DNA from: Hemicentrotus pulcherrimus
Lineage: Eukaryota > Echinodermata > Echinoidea > Camarodonta > Strongylocentrotidae
Assembly: GCA_003118195.1 (NCBI GenBank)
Contig: BEXV01001080.1
Coordinates: 1 to 64,000, forward strand
DNA length: 64,000 bases
Direction: 5' to 3'
A program made the position numbers and the translations under genes. Shown piece by piece: positions 12,901 through 24,300 of this stretch. How positions within the stretch are numbered: position 1 is the first letter of the stretch; each line of letters starts with the position of its first letter. Below the pieces are notes generated by a model. The model was not told where the DNA came from and made no database searches. It worked only from the letters and a program-made list of their open reading frames with translations.

Positions 12901-14679
12901 CCAATTAGCTGATGATAATCTAGTAAATACAATACATCGCTAACTGTGAATACTTGTTGTGTTTCTTGGTACAGCCATAAGGAAGTATGGCCAGGACTTT
13001 GAGGCGGTAGCCGATGTGATCGGGAACAAGAATGCTGCACAGTGTCGTGCCTTCATGGTGACCTTCAGAAGACGGTTTAACCTTGACAAGGTCCTAGAGG
13101 AGTATGATGCAGAGAGGAAAGCAAGAGGAGATACTACTGAGGTAAGGCATTCTTAGGATGACGAGGCTAAAGATGTTGGGAACTTTTAAGGTAGAGATTT
13201 CACAAGGATATTGATTTGCTGCACACCAAGACCAAATGTGTAGGCTTTGTTGATTAGCAGAAGTCTGTTCTTGCAGTAAATTCCTTGTTTGTTTTGTTAT
13301 TCATCACCCATTTGTCATTATGTTGGACTTTCATTCGGTTGAATTTCAATGAAGTTCATGGAGGATGAATTATTTATACCACAACATATGTGCATTGAGC
13401 AAGTTCATATACACATTTATATAATTTACTGCTGTTAAATTGAGTGAAAACATATGAAGTCATCTCCAGATTATTTAATTCAGGTCATTATGTATTTAAT
13501 TATTCATTTTATTTATTGTATTTATTCATTTTATTTATTGTATTTATTCATTTATTTATTGTTTTTCTTGAATACAACAAAAAAAAACTGGTGAAATTGA
13601 GACGTAGGGAAAACTTGGAAACACCCAAGAACTCTCTGTAACTTTGTGACACCCAAAAGTCTCTTAACTCTTCATCATATAGAATCTTTTAGGTATTGTC
13701 TACTCCCTGTAGCTATGTATCAGAATTTCAGAATTTGCTTTTAAGTTTATTCACCTATTTTAATCCCTGATATATTCTTTGCAGTCGCCTGTAAGTAGCG
13801 CCATTAGTCTGCCATCGGTCACTGCCCCCCTGGCTGTACCCGTCATCTCCAGTGCCCCACCCCCTCTGCATAGACCCACGGCAGCACCGGCCCCCGTTGT
13901 AGCTCAAGCACCCGCATCACAGAAGCCCCCACCTCTGCAAACACAACCAAGGTAAATAGCTCTTCCCCTACCCCCACAAATTAACAACGACTTGCATGAT
14001 TGTGGATAATAAACTTAATTTGATGTATTGTAAATCGGTGTGGGGCCATTTATGTACAGATAATCAGTGTGTTCTACAACAACTAGATTTAATTAATTAG
14101 ATTCTATACTTCATTATTTTTTAATGTAGGGAATTTGCAGGTAGCTACTCAATATTTGCTTACCACCTGTACACCTACAGGTATATATGATATAAAAGCT
14201 TAAATGTATAGTGTGTATAATGATACCTAGCATTCAGTTAAATGTTATAGCTATTGAAAATTACTGAGTCATTGCATGTATATTTAGGTCAAATATTAAA
14301 AGTCGATTTACTTTGAAATCATAGATGTACAGTAAAGACAGCTGCAGTATTCAACTAATAGCTGACATTTCTTGATTCATTTCTTGTTCTCTTATGTACA
14401 ATTCCTAAATTGTGCCAATCAATTATCAGATATCTTTGATGTTGTATTATTAAGTGTTTTCATTCTTTTGTTGGTGAAATAATTCAAGAAATCTCTTTCT
14501 TTCCTTCTGACAGATTCCTGCACCCTCGAAGTGCCCTCCAGCAGCCCCCACCCCTAAGACCCAGCATCACGGCAATCTCCGGCCCCCTTGCCCGCTCCAG
14601 ACCGCCCATCATGGGCCCCCTGTCAGGTCACCCTCCCACCCTGGGAGCGGCAACACAGAGGGAACCATCACCACAATAG
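1795..14679 (+). CDS. RCOR: REST corepressor (CoREST/RCOR), complete 12-exon gene
   Basis: Nuclear corepressor scaffold; in known relatives it binds the demethylase LSD1/KDM1A and HDAC1/2 and bridges them to nucleosomes. Exons: 1795-1933, 2037-2093, 7666-7749, 8512-8726, 9155-9288, 9804-9885, 10550-10662, 11119-11320, 12268-12400, 12975-13141, 13785-13951, 14514-14679. They sum to 1659 nt (552 residues plus TAG) and every join keeps frame at GT-AG borders. Domains seen: ELM2 about 50-134, SANT1 about 139-187, GATA-like zinc finger 248-270, LSD1-binding linker about 300-370, SANT2 about 376-425, Pro/Ala-rich tail 443-552. The start is supported by ACCAAAATGG context and an in-frame TGA at 1774-1776. 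Vertebrate RCORs lack the zinc finger and this long proline tail. It converges on the beta-spectrin gene. Identity is near certain; exon ends are hand-derived. Confidence 0.96.
2037..2093 (+). CDS. RCOR: RCOR exon 2: ELM2 start
   Basis: Encodes about residues 47-66, with [15 protein letters not shown], the diagnostic opening of the CoREST ELM2 domain. Acceptor CTCACAG, donor GTAAGT, phase 1 on both sides. Confidence 0.93.
3914..3947. repeat. (TA)n microsatellite
   Basis: About 17 TA units in RCOR intron 2. Confidence 0.95.
4426..4458 (+). repeat. Exact 33-base copy of RCOR exon 1 sequence
   Basis: Identical to 1864-1896, same strand, 2.56 kb downstream. Directly preceded by CAG, so it resembles an exon start, but it is read in another frame here and no donor is obvious. 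Confidence 0.9.
7666..7749 (+). CDS. RCOR: RCOR exon 3: ELM2 middle
   Basis: Encodes about residues 66-94, including [15 protein letters not shown], matching the LVWSP segment of ELM2. Flanked by TTAG and GTAAGT; frame is kept from the distant exon 2. Confidence 0.92.
7790..7850 (-). mobile_element. Truncated SINE 3' end, reverse orientation
   Basis: On the minus strand this reads GGGTCAAATCTGACTGACAT, then GAGC and a GC-box-like stretch, then ATT repeats. The core matches the 3' end of the intact SINE at 17663-17935. It lies in RCOR intron 3, about 40 bases past exon 3. Confidence 0.8.
8306..8400 (-). mobile_element. Second SINE-like 3' tail
   Basis: On the minus strand it reads ATTGAGCGCTATATAAAAAA, then an (ATT)n tail. 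A GAGCGCTATATAA-type end before ATT repeats is typical of retroposon tails in marine invertebrates. The body differs from the 17663 SINE. No 5' end identified. Confidence 0.5.
8512..8726 (+). CDS. RCOR: RCOR exon 4: ELM2 end and SANT1 start
   Basis: Encodes residues 94-165. Motifs [15 protein letters not shown] and [15 protein letters not shown] are the most conserved part of CoREST (HDAC-recruiting ELM2-SANT module). SANT1 begins at the DEW tryptophan and continues into exon 5. Confidence 0.96.
9155..9288 (+). CDS. RCOR: RCOR exon 5: SANT1 end
   Basis: Encodes residues 166-210. [18 protein letters not shown] closes SANT1, then a basic stretch ([12 protein letters not shown]) as in other CoRESTs. 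Confidence 0.95.
9804..9885 (+). CDS. RCOR: RCOR exon 6: acidic linker
   Basis: Encodes residues 210-237, Glu/Pro-rich ([16 protein letters not shown]). Low complexity; supported mainly by frame and splice sites (CCTGCAG / GTTAGC). Confidence 0.85.
10550..10662 (+). CDS. RCOR: RCOR exon 7: GATA-like zinc-finger exon
   Basis: Encodes residues 238-275. Four cysteines (248, 251, 267, 270) form C-x2-C-x15-C-x2-C with CNACYSYW at the second pair, resembling a GATA-type treble-clef finger. The finger tail (RRTG) is in exon 8. MTA and RERE also carry ELM2, SANT and a GATA finger in this order; vertebrate RCORs as I know them do not. The exon is 113 nt, so skipping it alone would shift the frame. 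Confidence 0.9.
11119..11320 (+). CDS. RCOR: RCOR exon 8: finger tail and LSD1-binding linker
   Basis: Encodes residues 275-342. Only the acceptor AG at 11117-11118 keeps frame; it gives [10 protein letters not shown] across the join. A second AG eight bases on would be out of frame. [15 protein letters not shown] matches the RKPPKGMFLSQEDV segment of vertebrate CoREST, and the following helix ([15 protein letters not shown]) matches the LSD1-binding coiled coil. A (GA)n run begins within the donor. Confidence 0.92.
11325..11349. repeat. (GA)n microsatellite at the RCOR exon 8 donor
   Basis: GA repeats begin within the GTAAGAGA donor of exon 8 and run about 25 bases. Confidence 0.95.
12268..12400 (+). 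CDS. RCOR: RCOR exon 9: linker end and SANT2 start
   Basis: Encodes residues 343-387. The coiled coil ends in a Leu-Arg-Pro-Pro-Glu segment, then SANT2 begins at [13 protein letters not shown]. Confidence 0.94.
12703..12893 (+). repeat. Paired degenerate repeats in RCOR intron 9
   Basis: Two segments (about 12703-12750 and 12848-12893) share TACAGC, TTAGGGCTAAG and TTGGCAGTGACC. Both look like the true exon 10 acceptor (TACAGCCATAAGGAAG at 12970). Imperfect local duplicates. Confidence 0.65.
12975..13141 (+). CDS. RCOR: RCOR exon 10: SANT2
   Basis: Encodes residues 387-442. [20 protein letters not shown] and [17 protein letters not shown] are classic CoREST SANT2, the DNA/nucleosome-contacting domain. 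Confidence 0.95.
13785..13951 (+). CDS. RCOR: RCOR exon 11: Pro/Ala-rich tail
   Basis: Encodes residues 443-498, rich in Pro, Ala and Ser with no known domain. GC-rich against its introns. Supported by open frame, acceptor TTTGCAG and donor GTAAAT, phase 2. Confidence 0.85.
14514..14679 (+). CDS. RCOR: RCOR exon 12: proline-rich end and stop
   Basis: Encodes residues 498-552, with QQPPPLRP and [14 protein letters not shown] motifs, ending at TAG 14677-14679. Such tails can bind SH3 or WW domains, but nothing here shows a partner. Confidence 0.86.
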
Positions 14680-17662
14680 ATTTGCCTCATGCAATAGGAC
14701 CACGCCCCACAGGGGCAGCACCTTCTTAGGGGTTCAACCCTAATTTTTCAGAATTCAGGTGGTATTCTCCATTCATCTCCCATAATATTTATTTGCTTCT
14801 TCTGTTTGCAAAAAAGGCTGTAGTCTCCCTATTTGGTGTATCATTTGCATTACAGCCACCTTGCTCCAATCTCAATTTCTTTCTTTGATCCATTACCATT
14901 TGATGTGTGCACAAATTATCACTGACTAATGATGAGGTAATCAATTTGTAATATGTTATTCAATTGCTTTGTTGTTCCATTTACAGATTTAAAGAAAAAA
15001 AATCGATTAGAGGAACCCTAACTTTTAGAGTGAAGATTATTTTTGTAGAGTTGTGTTTTTTTCATGCAAAATGTGCTATTTTACAATTTGGAATTTTCTG
15101 TAGGCCTACTTCAGAGGAAATGAATTTTCTGTATTGAAAGATTGCAAATTGAGAACACTGAGGACAGCACCTTTTACTTAATCTTATGGCCAATAATTTA
15201 TTTTCCATAGACCCCAGCTCAAGTTATCTCAGGCATAGTATTCAGAGTTAATGCATTTTGTTTTTCATTTTAGGTTGTGCATATTCTTTGGAATGCTCAG
15301 TTTTGAGCAGAGTGATTATCTGAGCTGTTCGTGTAGCTCAAAACAAACATTATCAAAAATATGTTGCCCTTTCCGATCAATTTTGCTCTTTTTCTAATTC
15401 TGTGATATATATATATATATGTATGTATATTAGGATCACACTCTTTGTAGTACATGTGTACACAGACTATTCAACTTTTACATGGAGAGGATTTTGTATT
15501 TTCACTTTGAGTTTACTCAACTTTGAATATCAAGTTGATAGATAATGAGTACAATGTAAGCGATCATTTTTGATTACTTCTGCTTGAATTAAGTGATTTT
15601 GGAAGAGAGAATGATTATAAATGATTACTTATATACGATTAATAAATATTAGGGTAAATCTAAGATTGTAAATAGTTAAATTACCTTAAGTTATCAAATG
15701 CTGAAATATAAGAGGATTGGAGCTGTTGAAACAAGATGATGATTCAGGTTTGAATCCTAACTGACAATTTCTCTGAGAACATAATGGAACAGCTGCAGAT
15801 CAACGGAGTCTTAGAATGGACTTCTTTTTTTACTCATATTTGTAGACTTACCACTTTTTAAAAACTTTTCATATCAATGCCTTTTACAATTACATTGAGG
15901 GGAAACCCTTGTTGAAAATGTGCATCAAAATACAAGAAGTTTGTGCTTGTTTAAAGAGGGTTTCCATGTATTAAAAACCAGTTCTTTATTGGTGCCTACT
16001 GGTAATTCATTTGCTGATTTTGAAAGGAAATATTAACTCAGATTCCCTCAATTAAATTACTTTGTGAACAATCATTTGATATTTTTGTATGAGAAGAAAT
16101 TTGATTTGATACAATAGATGTAAACATGTGGACAGAGGAAGTTTATGGAGAAGAGGGTAAAGTGTAGATACGTTGGGAGAAATTGTTTCTCCGGTGTACT
16201 AGTCTATAAAGATATGAGTGATTTTTGTGTTTCTGATTATATTTGTACATATATAAATTATGAGAGTTGTTTGTTACATACAGCCTTATGCGTTCTTCTT
16301 ACCAAGTTAGTTCTGTCAAAAAGACATTGATATTCAGGATATATTTATGGTTCAGTGGAAGATGACAACAAAGGTTGATTGGCAGACATATGTGTACTCC
16401 ACTTTTAGCACAGTTCAATTTAAGACAGAAAATCTTCTCATTTCTAATTTATAACATATTTTTGCAACAGTGAATTCATCACATAGATGTAATTTGCGAT
16501 AGCATCGTGGTAATTGATAAATTGGAGCTACTGAAGATATCTATGACAATGGTTCTTTTTGCTATGATGGATTTCAGTATTAGAACAAATTCCATTTTGA
16601 CATAAAGATTGGGGATTCAGGGGGGAAGGGTATTTATTATGTAGCTTCACTTTGTAGATGTTCATCCATCCTTTATATGTTGAAGCACAAGTTGGTGCTT
16701 TCTTTGTTATGTTTTTTGTGTATTCACTCTGCAAGCATGAAGCATGCACACACATGCTAACACCCACCCTTGTCATCAGTAGAAATCTTTAGCAAAAGCA
16801 CAAGTTTGAAAATGTATAAGTATAGAACTGCTGCAATGAATCTTTGCTGCTCCTACTACATTTTGAGGTATAAATCAGTTCTGTTTCCCTGTACAAATGC
16901 ATATAGTAGGTTTGAGGCCGAAATTGTGCATATTATTTAGTGTTTTTCATACTTCTGTACATGACACAGATTTTCTAGACTCGGTAACTTTTCTAACAGA
17001 TCAAGTTTTGTATTATTGACAAAGAAATATTGTTTGAGATTCGAGAGGTACATCACTATACCATGAAATAGCTGTACTGTAGTAATTTATTGACTAGTCA
17101 TAGTCTTGATATGTAAGCATTACTATGAAGGCATTAAGTGTGAGTGGAAACACATTCCTCTTGCCAGTATTTTGACAACATATGGATTCTCTATGTACAA
17201 ATATCTTTAAAAGCATTGGGTTGTTTAGACAGTCCTTTTGATATTCGCTTTTGATTTTGTAGAGAGATGTATTGATATGAAAATGGTGTAATCAAATCAG
17301 ATTTTGTTTACAAATCTGATGTGAAAGAATTGAAGTTTCTATTTGCAAGTCTTTTGTAATTATATATATTATTGTTATTGTAAAACTTTAGCCTTCTTGT
17401 TTATGTTCAGTAGTGGTTGATTTCAAGAGCAAAGTGAGATGGAAATAGATGAAGATATATAGAGTTCACAGGAGAGAGAGAGAGAGAGGGAGATGTAAAA
17501 TAAATTTTATATTCCATCTCATGCAAATCATACAAGTTCAAACGTCATCTGCTATTTCAGTAATTCAGTAAGAGATTATATCATAAGTATTCAGAGAATG
17601 TGGAAGGAAAGTAAGTTCAAGTCTTGTGAATGCACATATAATGAATGCAATTATACTATGTA
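14680..17662 (+). other. RCOR 3' UTR and downstream sequence
   Basis: No coding signal. AATAAA hexamers lie at 15641-15646 and 17499-17504. Includes a (TA)n/GTAT run near 15404-15430 and (GA)n at 17471-17490. The transcript end is not fixed from sequence alone. Confidence 0.5.
17499..17504 (+). terminator. Candidate poly(A) signal for RCOR
   Basis: AATAAA 2.8 kb past the RCOR stop, after a GA repeat and before the SINE. The hexamer at 15641 is an alternative for a shorter 3' UTR. Confidence 0.3.
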
Positions 17663-17935
17663 GAGGTGTTGTGGTAGAGTGGATACGTCGCCGGACTGTT
17701 GATCACAAGTTCAAGTCCCGCCGCGGCACTACTGTCTTTTGGCAAGACATTAATCTACATTTGCCACACTCGACCCAGGTGAAGTAAATGGGTACCTAGT
17801 AGGAATTTATTCCTTGAAATGCTAGAGCGCCCTATGGCAGCTGTACTAAAGCTAGGGTAATAATCGGGGGGCGCCAGGAGGGTCAAATCTGACTGACATG
17901 AGCACTTTACAAGAAACCATTATTATTATATTATT
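17663..17935 (+). mobile_element. tRNA-derived SINE, apparently full length
   Basis: Retroposon of about 270 bases. The head has Pol III promoter boxes: A box TGGTAGAGTGG at 17672-17682 and B box AGTTCAAGTCC at 17708-17718, spaced as in a tRNA. A tRNA-unrelated body follows with GCACTACTGTCTTTTGGCAA and a conserved 3' end (GGGTCAAATCTGACTGACAT), then an ATT-rich tail. It sits between the convergent genes in the same orientation as RCOR. Not a working tRNA gene. The family resembles sea urchin SINE2 types; exact name not determined. Confidence 0.85.
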
Positions 17936-20900
17936 ACCAATATGTGGAAAATCGAGTGTTACTAAAGGTCAATAAAAATCATTGCAAGTGTCACTGAAAC
18001 AAGGAGGTGCAGAATGATCGTGTACTTCTCAATCCGACAAATGGATTTGGGATACTTGCAAATACTAGGCTTTATCTTGCACACAACCACATGCACTTTT
18101 AGACAATGACCAATACATGTTACCAACACACAGAATGACACACCATGGAAAGAAATACATTTTTCACTTGGATTTATTGGCAATACGTGACACATACAAA
18201 AATGAAGGGCTAGAGAATTATCATATTGGAGACCGAGAGTGAGGGGGTATGGTCCTGTTGATACCAGGCACAATCCTATCACTTCTACTGCTGGCCTTTA
18301 ATTATAGAAGTTTGTCTAAAAACATGGATTAAATAAACTGAATACATTATAAGTTCCTTTTGATTAATGTGATTCTTACGGCGATGGAGAATGGAATACA
18401 TAATTTGAATACTACACTTCACTACACACAAATGGAATACCACAACTAAAATCTGCGATTGGTTTAGATATCAAAAGATCCGATTTTTTTTATTTCTTAA
18501 CGTTGCTAATAATATTTCTGAAAACTACCTCTAAACCTGTCTCTTGTGTACTTTTAACTGCAAGGTGAAAAAACAAAATGGTTCAGTTCATGTAGAGAAA
18601 TTAGATCCTCTTTCAACAGGTTTAAGCATTAACCCAAAACAAAAAAAGGAATTGCATTTTAAATGCACGAAGGAAGCTAAAGCTACTGTCCACTCAAATG
18701 GCACTGAATACCTTCACCCAAGAATACACACAAAAACAGAAGAATACATGTATATGCTATGAGAAAGCTGGTTATTTTTAAGTAACTGCGTAACTGAATT
18801 GAGGATTGAAAACTCTTTTCGATCTAAACACTGGAAAGCTCTTTATGACATGGTAGAGTACATCTAAGAGCACCTATATAAAGCAGTTATTTCCATAATT
18901 GGTAATTCTTACTGCTTAGCAGTAAAATTTATCTCATGAATATTTCATCCGTGTTAAAATGATAGAAAAAAAGAATAAAAATTGTATTCCGTCTACAACT
19001 ATTGAGCGCTTATAAGAAAAAATGAACACTAAACCGTATCCCTGGCAAAGCGTTTAAAATCTTTTAGAGTTACTTATATAATTAAAGAAAGTGATCCGTT
19101 TACGAAGAAAAAGAAAGTATAAGATTTGAATAGAACTTTTAGAAAAAACATAATGCACTATTGCAAATAATACGCACTACAATGAAAATTGCAAATAAAT
19201 GATTCTACAGAATATTACAATTTTCTTTGATTTGAATACACAGTCTACATAAATTTTGAACATGTAATAGTAAATACATAAAAGTCGCATAAGTAGGGCC
19301 GAGTAGATGAATTAAATACTTCATCAAGATAGAATACATTATTATACATTTACTACTGGCAACTATTTCAGGTTTTTTAAAGTGTGACCTCTTATTTTCA
19401 TCTTATCTAGCTTTTATCGTTGACTGAGTAACCAAGCCAGCCCATTTCATTGAGTTCATGTTAAGTAGCCATTTTAGATTTGTAACTGGACAAGTGAAAC
19501 AGGCAAACACTTGCCCGCTATCTAGCTAAGTACAATAGAAAAAGTCAAATATTTTTGTAGATATACTGTAAGTCACACCACTATAAGAACATTTACATAC
19601 TTTTTTTTTTAATGCAAACTCTAATCATATGTTTGAGAGAAAAAACACACATAACGTTAGATGTTAATCTCAGTTTGTTTAACTAATTTCCCCTACTGCT
19701 TATTTTTCTTTGTACAATCTGCAGAAAAGAAATATGACAATTTGCCACACAAAGCCCATAAAATGGACCATGATAGTTGACTACGCTACTTTTATGATGT
19801 TTTTTCTTAATCACAACACACAACAATAGCCGATAAGATTTATACCTTTTTTTTTTTCTCATTCCAGCGATGCTACACATACAGTTCATACTGTAGAGCG
19901 CTTCAGATGCATGCCTAACATTAGATATACAACTATCATGATACAACAGCAATTTGAATAATAATTGCAAGAATTAACGACTTATTATTTATACACGTTC
20001 TCCTTTTAAGATGTTAAGATGCCTAACACTACAACACCAATATACTCACATACACATCATCTACATGAATATTTACCTCTGTATACATTTTGTCTACATC
20101 ACATTTGATATTAAAAGACAAGTTAGTCTCAGCTATTAAATAACATAATGCAGAACACGTAGATAAGGTCTTAGTGTGCCTACTAGCTGGATAGACAAAA
20201 GTACTCCTCATCGAGGTACAAGGTAACGTCGTTTTGGGTACTGGACAATAATAACAATAATTATATCAACAGGCAGTACTGACTTGAGATACGATTCAAC
20301 TACTTATCATAAGTTACAGATTGACACGCCTTCATTTCAAATAGCGACATACAAAATGTCCGATAAAAATCTCCACTACCCGAAGCTCAATGAATCTAAT
20401 CTATGTGGGTATTTTATCACCCCTAGTGACTAAAACACTATTGGTGTTAATAGCATGTTCTGTCCAATGAAAGAATGAATCGCCTTTCTGCCTTTCTAAC
20501 ATTTCCTTTGTCATTTCTACACACAAGGGGACTCGCAGGGAGAAAATCTATGCATATGATTTACATATGGAATGCCGCATGCACGTCTTTGATAAAAACC
20601 CTCCTCGTCTCTTTATTTAAATATATTCCATAGAAAGAAAAACAAACGTCTTGACGTCAGACCTTTTCCAGCGCTGTTCATTCACAGCGCGCCGATATTC
20701 TCAAAGACATGCCTAGTTTACAAGAATTTTAACACTAACAGCCAAAGAGCCAATGAACAAACTTCCAATTTTAGTTGTGTCTATCATGAACTCACGCTAC
20801 ACTTTATACATATATAACATCATCACTACATCACCACATTACAGCGCGACCGTAGAATAAGAAGAAGCGGGAAAGCCTAGTTTTTCTTTCATACCGATAG

Positions 20901-21128
20901 TCCAAAAGCATTGCAGCGCAAATAGTCTTTGACAATTCTGTAAAAGTTATTAAAAAAAAGTGCACTACCAATCCAATATCTTTTCTTGTCAGTCTGATTC
21001 AATATCAATCCATGATAACCGTAATAGTACTTGAACAATTGTCATGATGTACAAGGGGGGCTATACAAGAGGAAAGTAAGAGAGGGAGGGGGGGTCACGA
21101 TTGATTATCTGACCCCACCTTGGGGCTC
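17936..21128 (-). other. Beta-spectrin 3' UTR and downstream sequence
   Basis: No coding signal on either strand. On the minus strand AATAAA hexamers occur at 20617-20612 (about 510 bases past the spectrin stop) and at 18178-18173. The boundary between the two transcripts is not resolvable here. Confidence 0.45.
20612..20617 (-). terminator. Candidate poly(A) signal for beta-spectrin
   Basis: Minus-strand AATAAA followed by GAGACGAGGAGGGTTTTT, about 510 bases after the stop. The first canonical hexamer I saw downstream of the stop. Confidence 0.35.
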
Positions 21129-21336
21129 TCACTTCCGCTTGAGGGTAAAGAGGCCCTTTCCCTTGGCCTTCTTGCCCCCTGGTGAGGTGGAGTCCGCTGG
21201 GAGGGTGTGGGCTCGCTTCTGTTCCTTAGAGGCGGATTCACCGGTACCGGAGATAGCTGTGTGCAACTGGTTTAACCAGTAGCCTAGCTCTTCACTGTCC
21301 TTAGATTGGAATAGATACTCAGACCCATCAACCAAC
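21129..21336 (-). CDS. SPTB: Beta-spectrin exon 38: PH end, basic tail, stop
   Basis: Residues 2277-2344 plus [23 protein letters not shown] closes PH; tail ends [13 protein letters not shown], comparable with the basic SLFGKKK end of vertebrate long isoforms. RAHTLPADS resembles vertebrate RAQTLPTS. Confidence 0.96.
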
Positions 21337-24300
21337 CTGAGAAAGAAAGAAAACAATAATCAAATCATCTCAATGAGCACAATGCTAAATCTCCTTTCTT
21401 ACAATATTCCATTCAATATGACATAAGCATTCATTGCTGCAATGTTCCACATGACGAAAGAAAACAGATTATATGACAGAATGGAGAAAGAACATTAAAG
21501 ACACGCACTGGAACAAGAAAGATTTCACATCAAAAATACAGAACAAGCATTACTTTGTACTTTCTAATGACCTCTTTTTTTTGCTAAGCTACATTCAACG
21601 TCCATGATATAGAGAGGAGGTAACCATTTCTTTGTATATTATTTAGCAAATTTGTTACAATCCAGTCAAAGGTGAAAATACATCAAAACAATGACACATA
21701 TCAAGTCAAATTCTTTTCTTTTCTAAATTTTGTTGTATGTTTTAACTACAAACTTAATCTTTCAGAGTACTGAATGACTGACTACAATAAAACACAGTGC
21801 TGGGTTATGTTTGGACTTACTTGAGCCTGAAGACATGCTTCTTCTTGGTGTAGTCCTCTGCATATTCAGCAGTAGCTCCACTGAGATTGAGAGGATGCTC
21901 GTTGTTGAATGTAATCTCCTTCAGCTTGTTCTTAGCATCCTTGTAGAATGACAGTGATTGGCCATGGGTGATTCCATAAACATGGTTCCATGATCTGCAA
22001 TGACAGTCAGTCATGAGAAAGGAGGATATTTAGAACAATCTCAATTCAAATCAATACAGTCATGTTGTTGATTAATTTTTGAAAACAACAAAATAATTCA
22101 ATCCATGCTCAGTACTGTTACATTGTCACAGAATGGGTAATAAGAGGTCATGATGCAACTTATCTTTCATGTAAGTCACTTTCATAATTTTTTTCACCAC
22201 ATTTGCAGGAGTGACAGATGTGCTTTCCTTATCCATAGCCATGGAGTACACAGCCTCATAAACCTCATTTATTTATTCATGTACCTTATTATTGGATTCC
22301 ACAGGCCAGGTAAAAAAAAAAAAAAAAATCAGCAAGACTGATGAAAAGCGATCGAGAACAAAGCTCAGGATAATTTCAAAATCAAAATTTCCAAATTGAT
22401 AGGTGGCAAAGAGATCGGTCATGAGAAGAACTTTTGTTTGAATATATAATGAAGAACACATACCTGTTGGAAGCCTTCTTGCCTCCCGCCTCGAACTGGT
22501 GCTTTCTCATGAGGAATCCTTCTGCCTCATTGGCACCACCGAAGGCTCCAGCTGGTACGGTACCAGGTGCTGGTTCCTCCTCTCCATTCATGGGTTCATC
22601 GTCGGTATGACCCTCTGCACCGTCCACCGCCGTGGAGTGCACCTCCCTCTGAGCCTCCTGGCTCACCATCTCTTGGACTTCTTCAACGTACTTGGTGGCA
22701 GCTTGCCTGAACATGCAGAGAAATGACATAGAAAATAAGGCTCCTGATCAACAGATGTAATAGCATCAAGCAATTGGCCCTAATTCCAAGCAATGCTTTT
22801 ATCAGAAACTAATATGTGTGAAACACTTGATGAAGCACCAAAACTTTGTCAGAATGAAGCCCTCCTCCTACAATCAGGTGCACAAATCTTAGTCATAGTC
22901 AATAACAATGAAACGTGAATCAGTGATCCACTTGCCCAATTTCAGTCATCCAAATAATTAAAAATTACTACATACCTGTGTTATTACTCATTTACATTAA
23001 GTGACAACTGAATAGATTACCCGAGGCATCTCATGCTCATTAAGAAGAAACAGACAATCCTAGAATGCGGTAAGGTCATATATATAACGCCTTAAAATTA
23101 GCCAAGAGCACTTTTCTTTGACTCGGTCGTACCTGATCTCTGCCTGCTCCTGCTGCTGTTGCTCCTGCTCAGCCTCCTCCATTGCTCTTCGCTCCTTCTC
23201 CCTCTCCTCAAACATGAAGTCATCAACAATCTTGTGCTTGAGGGATGGTGATTCTTTCATAGGTGGAGAATTCTCACCAGCAGCCCGACGGGCCTCGTCT
23301 TGACGTTTGCGTAGCTCTCTCAACTCAAACTACAGAAGGACAACAAGCGGGTATACAGTCAGTTTTGGAACAAACATTGGCAATCTACTTAAAAGTGCCA
23401 TGTTAAAGGGTGATGTGAAAGGGTAGAAGTAAGCATGATTCAAAGTTTAGGGTGCATAAGGGGAATTTTATCACCGGATTTAGAAGGGGACATTTCAAAG
23501 CACTTAAATATCATGCATGTGGATTTTAATTGAGGTTTTTAGATTAAGGGTATTTGGAATAGGTGAATGGAGCATACTAGCTTGTATTTAATGTAACAAC
23601 ATCTACAAAAGACATTTGCCCAAGTACACCCACTATTTTGAAATAAAAAGAAACTAGATATTACAAATGCCAGTATTGTGTTTTACTTGAATTTCTGTTC
23701 CTCGTTCCAATGAAAAAAATAGAATTCAATTTTGTGTTTACAAACATGGAGAATCATCATGTGCTTTTTTTGATGAAGCTATAAGGCAGATCCTATTATC
23801 AGTTTACCATTCCAAAAAGCCAAACAAATTTGCATCTTATGTTCACATAAAACATCTTTAAATTATCCCATGAAAGCATCCCATTAAGCAAACTCTTTAA
23901 TAGGCAAAGCTGATGCACATAAATGTTGAAAAAAATAAAATTAAAATCTCCCTTTTTAAGATGCAACTGCTAATACATTAGACACAGCCAATTCAATGGT
24001 TATTGAATGAAACTTGTTTCTCTTTCTTCTGTCGGCAAAGCACCTTCACCATGAAATAGAAGGAGGAAGTATCCGTACTAGTGATGGAAAAAGTGATGAA
24101 GATTCAATACAATCTCATTTAGATGTAACGGACCCTTCACCAAGATTTTAAAATGTTGAACTGATGGCTCATTCATAAATATCTGATTAAAGGTGGGAAA
24201 AGGAAGAATTGTGACTGGAAGTATGATTTAGGATATGGTAGAGATGAAAAGGTGAAAAAGGTTGCAATATTGAAAGGCAAGGATCAAAGATGCGCTCCTA

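Noticed and set aside
17663..17735. tRNA gene
   Set aside because: A and B boxes are present, but the tRNA-like head continues into a SINE body and tail, and I could not fold a proper acceptor stem.
21031..21282. Plus-strand open frame at the end of beta-spectrin
   Set aside because: Shadow of spectrin exon 38 on the opposite strand.
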